Shown here: in pieces, positions 40,281 through 48,682 of the stretch
Layout of the letters: each line of letters opens with the position of its first letter
Numbering within the stretch: position 1 is the stretch's first letter
Assembly: GCF_020559915.1 (NCBI RefSeq)
Contig: NZ_JAJCLZ010000002.1
Coordinates: forward strand, 1-64,000
DNA: 64,000 nucleotides
Direction of reading: 5' to 3'
Source of the DNA: Ruminococcus sp. 210702-SL.1.03
Lineage (GTDB): Bacteria; Bacillota; Clostridia; Oscillospirales; Ruminococcaceae
Program-made: the position numbers and the translations under genes
Notes under the pieces: model-generated
Database searches by the model: none
The model's input: only the letters and a program-made list of their open reading frames with translations
Told to the model about the DNA's origin: nothing

Positions 40281-41267
40281 GTGCACACTAGCGCCGCCGA
40301 AATTAAAATGATTGGGATAGATATTTTTATGCTGTATTCGATTTTGTCAAAAGGCGGGCTGCTTTCGCCCGTAACCTTCGCTGTTTCGTTTTTGATGGCT
40401 TTTTTCGCCATAAAGTACTTTATGAAGCTGCTGCCAAAAGATCAGGGCAGGAAATTTGCGGTAAACGGCGCTCTCAGCGAGGGCAAGCCGCGCGGCGCGG
40501 GCATAATCATGACCACGGTTTTCGTGCTCTGCTCGGCGCTTTTCGCACCTTTTTCGCTTGAGACCGCGCTTTACATGGTGCTCATCTACGCCGCGATGCT
40601 TACGGGCTACTTCGATGACGCCGCCGAGAACCCTTGGGGCGAGCTGAAAAAAGGTCTGCTCGACCTCGTGATAACCGCGGGCGTTACCGCAAACTTCATG
40701 TTGCACAACTCGACCGATATACGCATATTCCATACAACTATACATATACCCGCGGTGATCTTCGCGATACTCTGCATGATACTGGTGTGGGCGAGCATAA
40801 ACGTTACCAACTGCTGCGACGGCGTAGACGGTATGTGCGGCACGCTCTCGGGCGTTACGATAACGCTTTTCATACTGCATGGTCTGCCCGCAAGTATGAA
40901 GATCAGCTCATACGTTATGCTGATGGTGCTGGCGGCGTACCTTTGGTTCAACTGCTCGCCGAGCAAGATACTGATGGGCGACGCAGGTTCGCGCAGTATA
41001 GGCGTATTTCTAGCGGTTATCTCGCTGAAAAGCGCCGACCCTCTGCTTTTCATCTTCTTCGCTTCGGTGATAATAGTTGACGGCGGACTTGGTCTGCTGA
41101 AACTTTCCTGCCGCAGATTTTTAGGCATGAAAAACTTCATGGAGAAAGTCAGAACGCCGATACACGACCACTGGCGCAAGAACCTCGGCGTAGGCGACAC
41201 GCAGGTAGTGGTGCGTTTCGCGCTGATACAGCTTGTGATAGGACTTATCGCGCTCAGAATAGTATAA
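40281..41267 (+). CDS. MraY-like polyprenyl-phosphate N-acetylhexosamine-phosphate transferase
   Basis: Up to 328 residues with ~9-10 membrane helices. Catalytic aspartates in GYFDDAAE, NCCDGVDGM (equivalent of the NxxxDGxDG motif) and LMGDAGSRSIG; RTPIHDHWRK matches the His-rich loop that distinguishes MraY from WecA/TagO. It would transfer phospho-MurNAc-pentapeptide (or a similar sugar phosphate) to undecaprenyl phosphate. It lies outside a division-wall cluster, so it may be a second, specialised copy. The start is uncertain: GTG 40281 lacks an SD; ATG 40329, ~12 bases after GGGAT, is an alternative. pssA follows 43 bases downstream. Confidence 0.85.
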   Translation: MHTSAAEIKMIGIDIFMLYSILSKGGLLSPVTFAVSFLMAFFAIKYFMKLLPKDQGRKFAVNGALSEGKPRGAGIIMTTVFVLCSALFAPFSLETALYMVLIYAAMLTGYFDDAAENPWGELKKGLLDLVITAGVTANFMLHNSTDIRIFHTTIHIPAVIFAILCMILVWASINVTNCCDGVDGMCGTLSGVTITLFILHGLPASMKISSYVMLMVLAAYLWFNCSPSKILMGDAGSRSIGVFLAVISLKSADPLLFIFFASVIIVDGGLGLLKLSCRRFLGMKNFMEKVRTPIHDHWRKNLGVGDTQVVVRFALIQLVIGLIALRIV

Positions 41268-41310
41268 AAATTACAAGGACAACAAACGGTAAAAATAAGG
41301 AGAAAAAGAA

Positions 41311-41934
41311 ATGATAGGATTTTACAATGCCTCGGTAATACTTACATATATCGGGCTGGCATCATCGGTATTCGGCATAACGCGCGTTTTCGAGGGGCAG
41401 TATGCGGCGGCGTATCTCTGCCTGCTTATCTCGGGCGTGTGCGATATGTTTGACGGCAAGATCGCGAGGGCTATGAAGAACCGCACGGCGGAGGAGAAAG
41501 TTTTCGGCATACAGATAGATTCGCTTTGTGATCTGGTGTGCTTCGGCGTGTTTCCTGCGGTGCTGGGGTACAGCTATGGTTTCAATCATGGTCTGGGCGT
41601 CATCTCGGCGTATATGATAGTTCAGGCGGCGGTTATCAGGCTGGGATATTTCAACGTTACTGAGGAAGAGCGGCAGAGGATATGCAGTGAGCCGAGGAAG
41701 AAGTATCAGGGGCTGCCTGTAACTACGGTTGCGATGATATTCCCGCTTTTGTTTGTCGGCGGGCATAATATACCGAAGAATATATATCCTTATGTTTTCC
41801 AGATCTTCATGATCGTGATAGCGATACTTTTCATACTGAATATAAATGTAAAGAAGTTTTCGATAAAAGGAATAGTGCTGATCTTCACGATGGCGGCGCT
41901 GATAGTTCTGGGGTATGTGAAGTATAGGCATTAA
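41311..41934 (+). CDS. pssA: CDP-diacylglycerol-serine O-phosphatidyltransferase
   Basis: 207 residues, several membrane helices. The CDP-alcohol phosphatidyltransferase signature D-G-x2-A-R-x(8)-G-x3-D-x3-D is present as DMFDGKIAR...GIQIDSLCD (~44-70). It makes phosphatidylserine from CDP-diacylglycerol and serine in the membrane. ATG 41311 has AAGGAG 9 bases upstream. The partner decarboxylase gene psd follows after a 756-base repeat-rich gap, so the original operon appears to have been interrupted. Confidence 0.93.
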   Translation: MIGFYNASVILTYIGLASSVFGITRVFEGQYAAAYLCLLISGVCDMFDGKIARAMKNRTAEEKVFGIQIDSLCDLVCFGVFPAVLGYSYGFNHGLGVISAYMIVQAAVIRLGYFNVTEEERQRICSEPRKKYQGLPVTTVAMIFPLLFVGGHNIPKNIYPYVFQIFMIVIAILFILNINVKKFSIKGIVLIFTMAALIVLGYVKYRH

Positions 41935-41937
41935 AAA

Positions 41938-42690
41938 TCCCGCACAAAGAAAAAGCCGCGGGAGCAACGCCTAGCGCACGCTTATAAACGGCGTGGAGAT
42001 AAGAAAAGCGCGTGCTCAAGCGGCGCGCCAGCCGCTTGCGGGGTCGAGGGGCAGAGCCCATCGTCGCCGCCCGCAGGCGGCGAAATTCCCCATCCGTAGG
42101 GCGCTCCGCATAGGGTGAATTGAAAATCAGTCAGGTGGACTGATTTTCAAGAGGGGCATGCCCTGCAAGGGAGGGCTGCCCCTAGTGTGTCGCCCGCACA
42201 TAGCCCCCTTCAAGGGCGCACACCCTTGAACGAACACATGAAAAGCGCAAAACCAACAAGCAACCGTACAAAGCTTGTATACCATATTATAATACACACT
42301 GCCTGCGGGGGCAAGGGCTGTCGCCCTTGTTGGGTTTAATTGCGGTTCGCCGCAAAATCGCTTCGCTCTTTGCGGGTTTTACTGACATTAAGAGGACACG
42401 CTATTGGAAATGCGGGGCTGTTTGGGTCTGCGCATTTGATGAGGATCATGGCTTTGGAGCGTTCGCCGTTTTTTTGGCAGCCCCGCATTTTGGGGATTGG
42501 CGTTGGTGAGGAGGATTACTGGGACTGGCTGGGTTTTCTTTGTGACCTACCCACTTCAGGGGGCTTCTCGCCCCCTTCGACCCCTCGGCAGCGGCTGGCG
42601 CGTCGCTGCACCCCGCGCTTTTTAATTCCGTCCCGCTTTGTTATCATTTTTACTTTGCACCCGCGAATATATTTTGAAAGGACGTTTACT
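41938..42690. repeat. repeat-rich noncoding island between pssA and psd
   Basis: No gene is convincing here. It begins with copy 2 of the dispersed repeat (41950-42012), then GCGCGCCAGCCGCTTGCGG (about 42023-42041), whose inverted relative lies near 42570-42605. A 13-bp perfect hairpin TTGAAAATCAGTC / GACTGATTTTCAA sits at 42120-42150, CCCTTGAACGAACA at 42227-42240 recurs at 62331-62344, and CAAGGGC/GCCCTTG forms a hairpin at 42312-42329. A frame open from 42340 into psd is low complexity and lacks an SD. It looks like a nested set of small mobile or REP-type repeats. Confidence 0.6.
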
Positions 42691-43566
42691 ATGAAAATTT
42701 GTGACCGCAATGGCAATGTTTTTACCTCAGAGGATTCCACCGAATCTCTCCTCATTAGTATCTACAACTCCACCATCGCCCGCGCTTGCATAAATATCCT
42801 CTCTGCGCCCTTCATCAGCAAGGCGGGCGGGATTATTCTCAATTCCAAATTCACCGCCGCCGCAGTCCCCTTCTACGCCGAAAAAAAAGGCATTGATATG
42901 TTCGACTACGAAGACCGCGAATACACTTCGTTCAACGATTTCTTTACACGCAAAATAAAGCCCGGCCGCCGTATTACCGACCGCGGCGCAGACGCCCTCG
43001 TTTGCCCCTCTGACGGTAAGGTCAGCGCTTACACCATCGCGGAGGGCGATATGTTTGTTATTAAAAACAGCGTTTACACCGTCTACTCCCTCCTCCGCGA
43101 CCGCAAACTCGCTCGCCGATTCTCAGGCGGCACGGCGCTCATTATCCGCCTTACCCCCGATGATTACCACCACTACATCTACCCCGCCTCCGGCGTGAAA
43201 AGCCACGACCGCCGCATAAAAGGTCGGCTGAACACCGTGCGCCCCGTGGTGAATAAATTCCTGCCCGTGCTAAAGGAAAACACCCGCGAATACTGCCTGC
43301 TGCGCACTCCGCAGTTCGGCGATATAGTGCAGATGGAGGTCGGCGCGATGATGGTCGGCAAGATAACCAACCGCTCGCCCGAAGCGGCTAAGGTCGTGCG
43401 CGGCGAGGAAAAAGGCTACTTCGAGTTCGGCGGATCTACCATCGTGCTGCTGCTCGAAAAGGGCAAGGCGCAGGCCTGCTCCGACCTGCTCGAAAACACC
43501 CGCCGCGGCTGGGAAACTAAGCTGAAAATGGGCGACGTTATCGCCCGCGCGATAACGCACGAATAA
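42691..43566 (+). CDS. psd: phosphatidylserine decarboxylase proenzyme
   Basis: 291 residues. Converts phosphatidylserine to phosphatidylethanolamine at the membrane. The self-cleavage site FEFGGSTIVLL places the pyruvoyl-forming Ser at 249 (GGST, the type II variant of LGST), and DDYHHYIYP supplies the conserved His near 160. PSDGKVSAY near 106-114 is the conserved Asp segment. ATG 42691 has GAAAGGA ~10 bases upstream. Together with pssA it forms a complete two-step PE pathway. Confidence 0.95.
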   Translation: MKICDRNGNVFTSEDSTESLLISIYNSTIARACINILSAPFISKAGGIILNSKFTAAAVPFYAEKKGIDMFDYEDREYTSFNDFFTRKIKPGRRITDRGADALVCPSDGKVSAYTIAEGDMFVIKNSVYTVYSLLRDRKLARRFSGGTALIIRLTPDDYHHYIYPASGVKSHDRRIKGRLNTVRPVVNKFLPVLKENTREYCLLRTPQFGDIVQMEVGAMMVGKITNRSPEAAKVVRGEEKGYFEFGGSTIVLLLEKGKAQACSDLLENTRRGWETKLKMGDVIARAITHE

Positions 43567-43605
43567 ATTTTACAGTAAACTGCTTCAAAGGATGACTGAC
43601 TGAAA

Positions 43606-45576
43606 ATGGTAAATATGCTTAAAAATTACGTTACCGACCGCGATTACGCAAAGTTCGACAGAGAAAACGCCTACTCGGGCGAAGATCTCGGCGTTGTGTA
43701 TGAGGACGGAATTACCAGATTTAAGGTCTGGGCGCCCCACTGCACCGCCGCGTATCTGAACCTTTACACCTCTGGCGAGGGCGACAACAAGGTCGAAACT
43801 CTCTGCATGAGGAAGATAGAGCGCGGCGTATGGTATGTAGAGCTTATGCACGACGCTTTCGGGCTTTACTACACATATACGTTTGAATTTGAGCATAATA
43901 TCAGGGTGGAAACTATCGACGTTTACGCAAAGGCGTGCGGCGTGAACGGCGACCGCGGCTACATCGCGGATTTTGAAGCGCTGAACCCCGAGGGCTGGGA
44001 GGATACCCGCCGCCCTGTCTGTCAAAACCCCGTGGACGCCGTTATCTACGAGTGCAACGTGCGCGATTTTTCGATAGACGGCAGCAGCGGTCTGCAATGG
44101 TACAACTGCGGCAGATTCATGGGCTTTACCGAAGAGGGCGGCCGCTGCGGCAGCGTCACCACCTGCCTTGACCATCTGAAAGAGCTGGGCGTTACCCACG
44201 TTCAGCTCATGCCCGTTGCGGATTACGCTACCGTAAACGAAAAAAAGCCCTACGCGGGGCAGTATAACTGGGGCTACGACCCTAAAAACTATATGTGCCT
44301 GGAGGGCTACTACACCTCCGACCCCGAGGACGGCGGCGTGCGCATAAAAGAATTCAAGCAGCTCGTTATGGCCCTGCACAAGGCGGGCATAGGCGTTATC
44401 CTCGATGTAGTTTTCAACCACACCTACTACACTCAGCAGTCGGCTTTCCACAAGACCGTGCCCTATTATTACCACCGCTTGGACAAAGCGGGCAATTTCT
44501 CCAACGGCTCGGGCTGCGGCAACGAAACTGCTTCCGAGCACGCTATGATGCGCAAATTTATGCGCGACGCCATGAAATTCTGGGTGGAGGAGTACAAGGT
44601 AGACGGCTTTCGCTTCGACCTGATGGGTCTGCACGACATTGAAACTATGAATATGCTGCGCGACGAGATGGATAAGCTCGACCCGCAGATACTTATGTAC
44701 GGCGAGGGCTGGACGGGCGGAGAAACGCCCTACCCGACCGACAAACTTTCCTATAAATGGAACAGCTACAGCTTCGGCAGGATAGGTCTTTTTAACGACA
44801 ATATCCGCGACGGCATAAAGGGCGGCACATTCAACCTTCACGAAACGGGCTTCGTAAACGGCAACCACCACACTTTTAATACGATAAAGCGCGGTATCAC
44901 GGCAAATTCGCGTTACAGGGCTTTGCAGGGCACGGCGGACGACCTTTGTTGGGCTTTCAGCCCCGCGCAGGCGATAAATTACTGCGAGGCGCACGACAAC
45001 CACACGCTTTGGGACAAATTGGCTATTTCGGCAAGCTCTTACTCCGCGGACGAGCGCAGGAGAATGGATAAGCTGGCGGCGGCGATAGTTCTGCTTTCGC
45101 AGGGCGTGCCGTTTATACAGCTCGGTCAAGATTTTCTGCGCAGCAAGCCGAAGATCTTCCGCGATGGTGAACAGCGCAGCGATACCAACATCTACGACGG
45201 CAACAGCTACAACGCCCCCGACGAAACGAACAAGATACGCTGGACGGAAAAGGAGAAAAACGCCGACGTTTTCCGCTACTACAAGGCGCTCATCGCCCTC
45301 CGCCGCTCATCGCCGCTTTTCCGTATGCGCACCTGCGAGGAGATGGACGAGAAGCTGTTTTTCCACAACTGCGGCGGCGTTATCGCGTGGGAGCTGCGCG
45401 GAGCTGACGAGCGGTACTTCATCGTGCTCAACCCCCACCGCGACACACAGCGCGTGCGCCTGCCCGAGGGCGCGTTTTACCGCCGTCTGAACGAGGAGGG
45501 CAAGCCCGTATACTCCAAGATCTGTGGCGAGCAGGAAGTACCCGCGATAAGCTGCGCGGTGTTCAAGGGACTGTGA
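43606..45576 (+). CDS. pulA: type I pullulanase (GH13)
   Basis: 656 residues. An N-terminal CBM48-like domain (~25-120) is followed by the GH13 catalytic barrel. YNWGYDP (220-226) is the type I pullulanase signature; catalytic residues are Asp338 (GFRFDLMG), Glu367 (MYGEGW) and Asp464 (EAHDNH). It cuts alpha-1,6 links in pullulan, glycogen or starch dextrins. No signal peptide or anchor, so it is intracellular and acts on imported dextrins or glycogen. ATG 43606 follows AAAGGA at a long spacing; ATG 43615 is an alternative. It is 39 bases after psd and 6 before the M15 gene. Confidence 0.94.
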   Translation: MVNMLKNYVTDRDYAKFDRENAYSGEDLGVVYEDGITRFKVWAPHCTAAYLNLYTSGEGDNKVETLCMRKIERGVWYVELMHDAFGLYYTYTFEFEHNIRVETIDVYAKACGVNGDRGYIADFEALNPEGWEDTRRPVCQNPVDAVIYECNVRDFSIDGSSGLQWYNCGRFMGFTEEGGRCGSVTTCLDHLKELGVTHVQLMPVADYATVNEKKPYAGQYNWGYDPKNYMCLEGYYTSDPEDGGVRIKEFKQLVMALHKAGIGVILDVVFNHTYYTQQSAFHKTVPYYYHRLDKAGNFSNGSGCGNETASEHAMMRKFMRDAMKFWVEEYKVDGFRFDLMGLHDIETMNMLRDEMDKLDPQILMYGEGWTGGETPYPTDKLSYKWNSYSFGRIGLFNDNIRDGIKGGTFNLHETGFVNGNHHTFNTIKRGITANSRYRALQGTADDLCWAFSPAQAINYCEAHDNHTLWDKLAISASSYSADERRRMDKLAAAIVLLSQGVPFIQLGQDFLRSKPKIFRDGEQRSDTNIYDGNSYNAPDETNKIRWTEKEKNADVFRYYKALIALRRSSPLFRMRTCEEMDEKLFFHNCGGVIAWELRGADERYFIVLNPHRDTQRVRLPEGAFYRRLNEEGKPVYSKICGEQEVPAISCAVFKGL

Positions 45577-45582
45577 TAGAAA

Positions 45583-46194
45583 ATGGATATTCAGCCGATC
45601 TTTGAGATACGCGAACCTGCCGAGGGCGAAGTTCAGCTGCCCGAGGGCGCGAAGATGACCGTTGCCGACCTGCGCACGCTGCGGGTGACATACCTCGATC
45701 TCAGCGGCGAAATGCGGCACGGGCTGCTTGTTTGCAACAAAAAAATAGCCGCCGAGCTGCTGGAGATATTCCGCGAGCTGTTTGAGGCGGGGTACAGGCT
45801 GGACAAAATTCGCTTGGCGGGGGAGTACGGCGGCGACGACGACCTTATGATGGCGGACGACAACACTAGCTGCTTCAACTACCGCTGCGTGGCAAATACG
45901 GATATGCTTTCCATGCACGCGCGCGGTCTGGCGGTGGATATTAACCCGTTTTACAATCCGTACATTCAAAACGGCGTGGTGATGCCGCCGCAGGCTGCCG
46001 CTTACGCCGACCGCGAAGCCGATTTTAAGCACAAGATCACGCACGAGGACACCTGCTATAAGATTTTCGCGCGGCACGGCTGGAAATGGGGCGGCGACTG
46101 GCAGACCTCGAAAGATTACCAGCATTTCTACAAGCCCGAAAGCTTTAAAGTGCGCGTAAAACGCAGGATAAGCCGACTTTTCGCGGGCAAGTGA
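45583..46194 (+). CDS. M15 family peptidase-like protein
   Basis: 203 residues. The C-terminal half has the M15_4/CwlK-like zinc site: SMHARGLAVDINPF (His and Asp ligands) and WGGDWQTSKDYQHFY (final His). Relatives are D-Ala-D-Ala carboxypeptidases or L-Ala-D-Glu endopeptidases of the wall. No signal peptide is evident, so export or a cytoplasmic role is unclear. It is 6 bases after pulA with AAGGGA upstream and is probably co-transcribed; a terminator follows. Confidence 0.82.
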   Translation: MDIQPIFEIREPAEGEVQLPEGAKMTVADLRTLRVTYLDLSGEMRHGLLVCNKKIAAELLEIFRELFEAGYRLDKIRLAGEYGGDDDLMMADDNTSCFNYRCVANTDMLSMHARGLAVDINPFYNPYIQNGVVMPPQAAAYADREADFKHKITHEDTCYKIFARHGWKWGGDWQTSKDYQHFYKPESFKVRVKRRISRLFAGK

Positions 46195-46231
46195 ACGAGT
46201 CGGGCAAATTACAATTATAGGAAAATATGTA

Positions 46232-46269
46232 TCGGACGTCAACTGTACGCAGTCGGCGTCCGAATTTTA
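46232..46269 (+). terminator. terminator after the M15 gene
   Basis: TCGGACG / CGTCCGA stem with inner ACTG/CAGT pairs, followed by ATTTTATTT; it may also end the convergent dpaB transcript. Confidence 0.7.
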
Positions 46270-46848
46270 TTTACAGAATATGGGCTGTATCTGCCGACCC
46301 ATGAGCGCCGACCTGACCGCCGCGGGCACTTGCGAAAAGTCTGCCGTCAGCGAACGCGGCTTTGCCGAGCAGTCGTCCTGAAACATCGGCACGAAGTAGT
46401 AATGGCTGAGGTTCATCAGCCGCCCGATGTTCGCGGCGCTCGCCGAAAGCGCATCGTTGGTAGAGGGTGCGAGCAGCACGGGGCGCTCGGCGCGCAGGTG
46501 GGATTTCGCCGCGAGGGCTACGGGCGTATCGTAAATGCCGTTCGCCAGTTTTGCCATAGTCGTTGCCGTGCAGGGGCAGATCAGCAGCAGGTCAAACATC
46601 TTTTTCGGGCCTATCGGCTCGGCGGCGGGCAGCGTGCAGATGGCGGGCGCGCCGCAGATCCGCTCTATCTCCGCCACATTTTCTGCCGCACTGCCGAAGC
46701 GCGTGTCGAGCCCCGCCGCGTTGAAAGACATAACGGGCGTAAGCCGCGCACCCAGCTCGGTCAGCCGCCGCGCCTGCTCAAAAGCTTTGCCGAATGTGCA
46801 GAATGAGCCGCTCATGCAAAAGCCTATTCTAATTCCATCAAGTGACAT
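46267..46848 (-). CDS. dpaB: dipicolinate synthase subunit B
   Basis: 193 residues, flavoprotein-like fold (SpoVFB). GFCMSGSFCTFGKAFEQ near the N-terminus and LLLICPCTATTMAKLANGI are typical of the family. With DpaA it makes dipicolinic acid in the mother cell, which the spore core takes up. ATG 46848 has AAAGGAG 8 bases upstream; the in-frame ATG 46866 overlaps that SD. Its start overlaps the dpaA stop by 11 bases, so translation is coupled. Confidence 0.94.
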   Translation of the reverse strand: MSLDGIRIGFCMSGSFCTFGKAFEQARRLTELGARLTPVMSFNAAGLDTRFGSAAENVAEIERICGAPAICTLPAAEPIGPKKMFDLLLICPCTATTMAKLANGIYDTPVALAAKSHLRAERPVLLAPSTNDALSASAANIGRLMNLSHYYFVPMFQDDCSAKPRSLTADFSQVPAAVRSALMGRQIQPIFCK

Positions 46849-47725
46849 TTCTGCCGCTCCTTTCATTGTAAATGTTCAGTGCCGCCTCGGCGATTATCTC
46901 TCCTGCCGTAACGGGCGCGCATTTGCCCGGCAGCGAAAGGGCGTGCACCGCGCGGCGCGAAAGCTCGGCGGCGGCGGCAAAATCAGTACCGCCCGGCTGC
47001 GAAGCGAGGTCGATCACCAAACAGCCGCGGCGCGTTTCTTCAATGATCTCCCGCGTGAGCACCGGCGCGGGCACGGTATTGATGATGAGCGGAAAGCCCC
47101 CCGCGCGCGCGAAAAGCTGCTCCAGCTCAAAAGCCTCAAAGCCGCAGCTCTCCGCCTCGGCAAGCTGCCCCAAGTTCCTCGCCGTAACGCACACCCGCGC
47201 GCCCGCCGCGCCGAAAAGCCGCGCGCAAGCCTTCGCGACCCTGCCCCAGCCGATTATGAGCGCCCGCGTTCCGCTAATCGTGACGTCCATTTCGCGCATC
47301 GCCAACGCCAGCGCGCCCTCCGCCGTCGGCACGCAGTTTTTCACCGCCAGTTCCTCGCGCCGCAGGTAGTCTGCCGTGGTGAAGCCGAGCGAATTGAAGT
47401 ATTCGATCATCGCCGTCGGCATTTTTCCGCCCGCGACCACCGCGTTTTTCGCGAGGTATGGGGTAAGCTCGGCGCAGGTCAGCCGCCCGCAGGCAGGTAT
47501 TTCCAAGCCGCCGCCCGCCGAGCATGGCATGGGCAGCAGCAGCATATCCGCACGCCGAGGCAGCTCGCCGAGCGTCTTTATCACCCGCGCGCCCATCGGT
47601 TCTCCGTCGGTGAGGTAGGCGCAGACCTCTGTATTATCCAGACTTGCCAACTTTTCGGCGGCGTACACCTGCCTGCGGTCAGAGCCTGTAACGAGAATAA
47701 GCGGTGTGTGTTTTCTGTCAGCCAT
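46838..47725 (-). CDS. dpaA: dipicolinate synthase subunit A
   Basis: 295 residues (SpoVFA). The N-terminal substrate domain is followed by a Rossmann domain with IIGWGRVAKACARLF (~150-165). It converts dihydrodipicolinate to dipicolinate using NAD(P) together with DpaB. Shows the organism makes, or descends from makers of, endospores. ATG 47725 follows AAGGGGG. The promoter fits mother-cell sigma-K (see 47763-47789), as known for spoVF in Bacillus. Confidence 0.95.
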   Translation of the reverse strand: MADRKHTPLILVTGSDRRQVYAAEKLASLDNTEVCAYLTDGEPMGARVIKTLGELPRRADMLLLPMPCSAGGGLEIPACGRLTCAELTPYLAKNAVVAGGKMPTAMIEYFNSLGFTTADYLRREELAVKNCVPTAEGALALAMREMDVTISGTRALIIGWGRVAKACARLFGAAGARVCVTARNLGQLAEAESCGFEAFELEQLFARAGGFPLIINTVPAPVLTREIIEETRRGCLVIDLASQPGGTDFAAAAELSRRAVHALSLPGKCAPVTAGEIIAEAALNIYNERSGRNVT

Positions 47726-47762
47726 TTCGCTGCCCCCTTGCCCATGAATTCACTGCGTAATA

Positions 47763-47789
47763 CATTATATGCGCCGCCCAAATTTGTGT
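47763..47789 (-). promoter_or_regulatory. possible sigma-K promoter of dpaAB
   Basis: Minus strand AC, 16 bases, CATATAATG, close to the sigma-K pattern AC-N16/17-CATAnnnTA. A sigma-A reading (TTAACA-N17-TATAAT) overlaps, so both are possible. Confidence 0.55.
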
Positions 47790-47794
47790 TAAAC

Positions 47795-47829
47795 AAAAAA
47801 TTCCCCCGCCCGCAAACGCGAACAGGGGA
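47795..47829 (-). terminator. terminator of the OGG1-like gene
   Basis: TCCCCTGTTCGC / GCGGGCGGGGGA imperfect stem, followed on the minus strand by AATTTTTTG. Confidence 0.7.
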
Positions 47830-47854
47830 GTGCTATTGCTATAATTTGCATCTT

Positions 47855-48667
47855 CTATCGTTCAATGGAACGTATGTAGTGGAAAAGGTACTGTTGCGCC
47901 GCGCCCTCAGCGCCCTTTATGCACTCGGGCAGACCGTTCGGGTACCACTCGGCAATCACGCGCTTCACCCACACATCTTTTGGGAAAGCCTCCAGTTTGT
48001 ACATTCCGAAGAGCATGGTGCAGTCGGCGACTTTTGGGCCAACGCCCTTGATCTTCATAAGCTCGGTGCGCGCTGAGTCGGCGTCCATTTTTGCGACCTG
48101 CGCCAGGTCAACTTCGCCGCCCGCGACCTTTTGCGCCGCGTCTGCCAGATATTTCGCGCGAAAGCCCGCACGCAGCCCCGCCAGCGATTCGCAGCCCTCC
48201 GCGGTCGCCGCCGCCATCTCCTCAGCCGAGGGGTAGCCGCCGAACTGCTCGCAAAGCCGCCCGATTATGCCCTTTATGCGCGGGATGTTGTTGTTCTGCG
48301 AGATGATGAACGAGCTGAGCGCCTCCCAGCTATCCTGCCGCAAAATGCGTATGCCGCCCGCGAATTTGCAGGCTTTCGCGAGCGTTTCGTCCTCGGAAAA
48401 ACGCCGTTTCAGCTCGCCGTAGTCGGTCGCGAAGTCGAAATAGCTCTGCCATACCTCCAGCAGTTCGCTTTCGCTAACGCCGCAAAATCTAAACACGCCG
48501 TCGGCGGGGTCTTCGTCCAATATCGTCAGTGGGCGGTTGAGAAAATGCCCCGTGTAGCCGCCCTCGACCTTAGTCCAGCGAAATGCCTGACCGCAGTCGA
48601 GCGTTTCGTCAAGCGAAAGATCCGCTTGTTTTACCAAAATATCCTTACCTTTAACTGTATAATCCAT
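47855..48667 (-). CDS. OGG1-like 8-oxoguanine DNA glycosylase/AP lyase
   Basis: 270 residues. N-terminal beta domain (LDCGQAFRWTKVEGGY) and a helix-hairpin-helix glycosylase core: KIKGVGPKVADCTMLFG with the catalytic Lys in PKVADC, then AFPKDVWVKR with the catalytic Asp. This is the eukaryote-type OGG1 arrangement found in Clostridia rather than Fpg; it excises 8-oxoguanine opposite C. SQNNNIPRIKG matches the conserved Asn-rich helix. ATG 48667; the HD-GYP gene ends 15 bases upstream, so they may be co-transcribed. Confidence 0.9.
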   Translation of the reverse strand: MDYTVKGKDILVKQADLSLDETLDCGQAFRWTKVEGGYTGHFLNRPLTILDEDPADGVFRFCGVSESELLEVWQSYFDFATDYGELKRRFSEDETLAKACKFAGGIRILRQDSWEALSSFIISQNNNIPRIKGIIGRLCEQFGGYPSAEEMAAATAEGCESLAGLRAGFRAKYLADAAQKVAGGEVDLAQVAKMDADSARTELMKIKGVGPKVADCTMLFGMYKLEAFPKDVWVKRVIAEWYPNGLPECIKGAEGAAQQYLFHYIRSIER

Positions 48668-48682
48668 AGATAAACCTCAAAC

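Noticed and set aside
42340..42690. Open frame continuing in phase into psd, which would add ~117 residues
   Set aside because: The extension is Pro/Arg/Ser-rich low-complexity sequence from the repeat island, has no SD at its start, and psd has its own SD and the normal family start at 42691.
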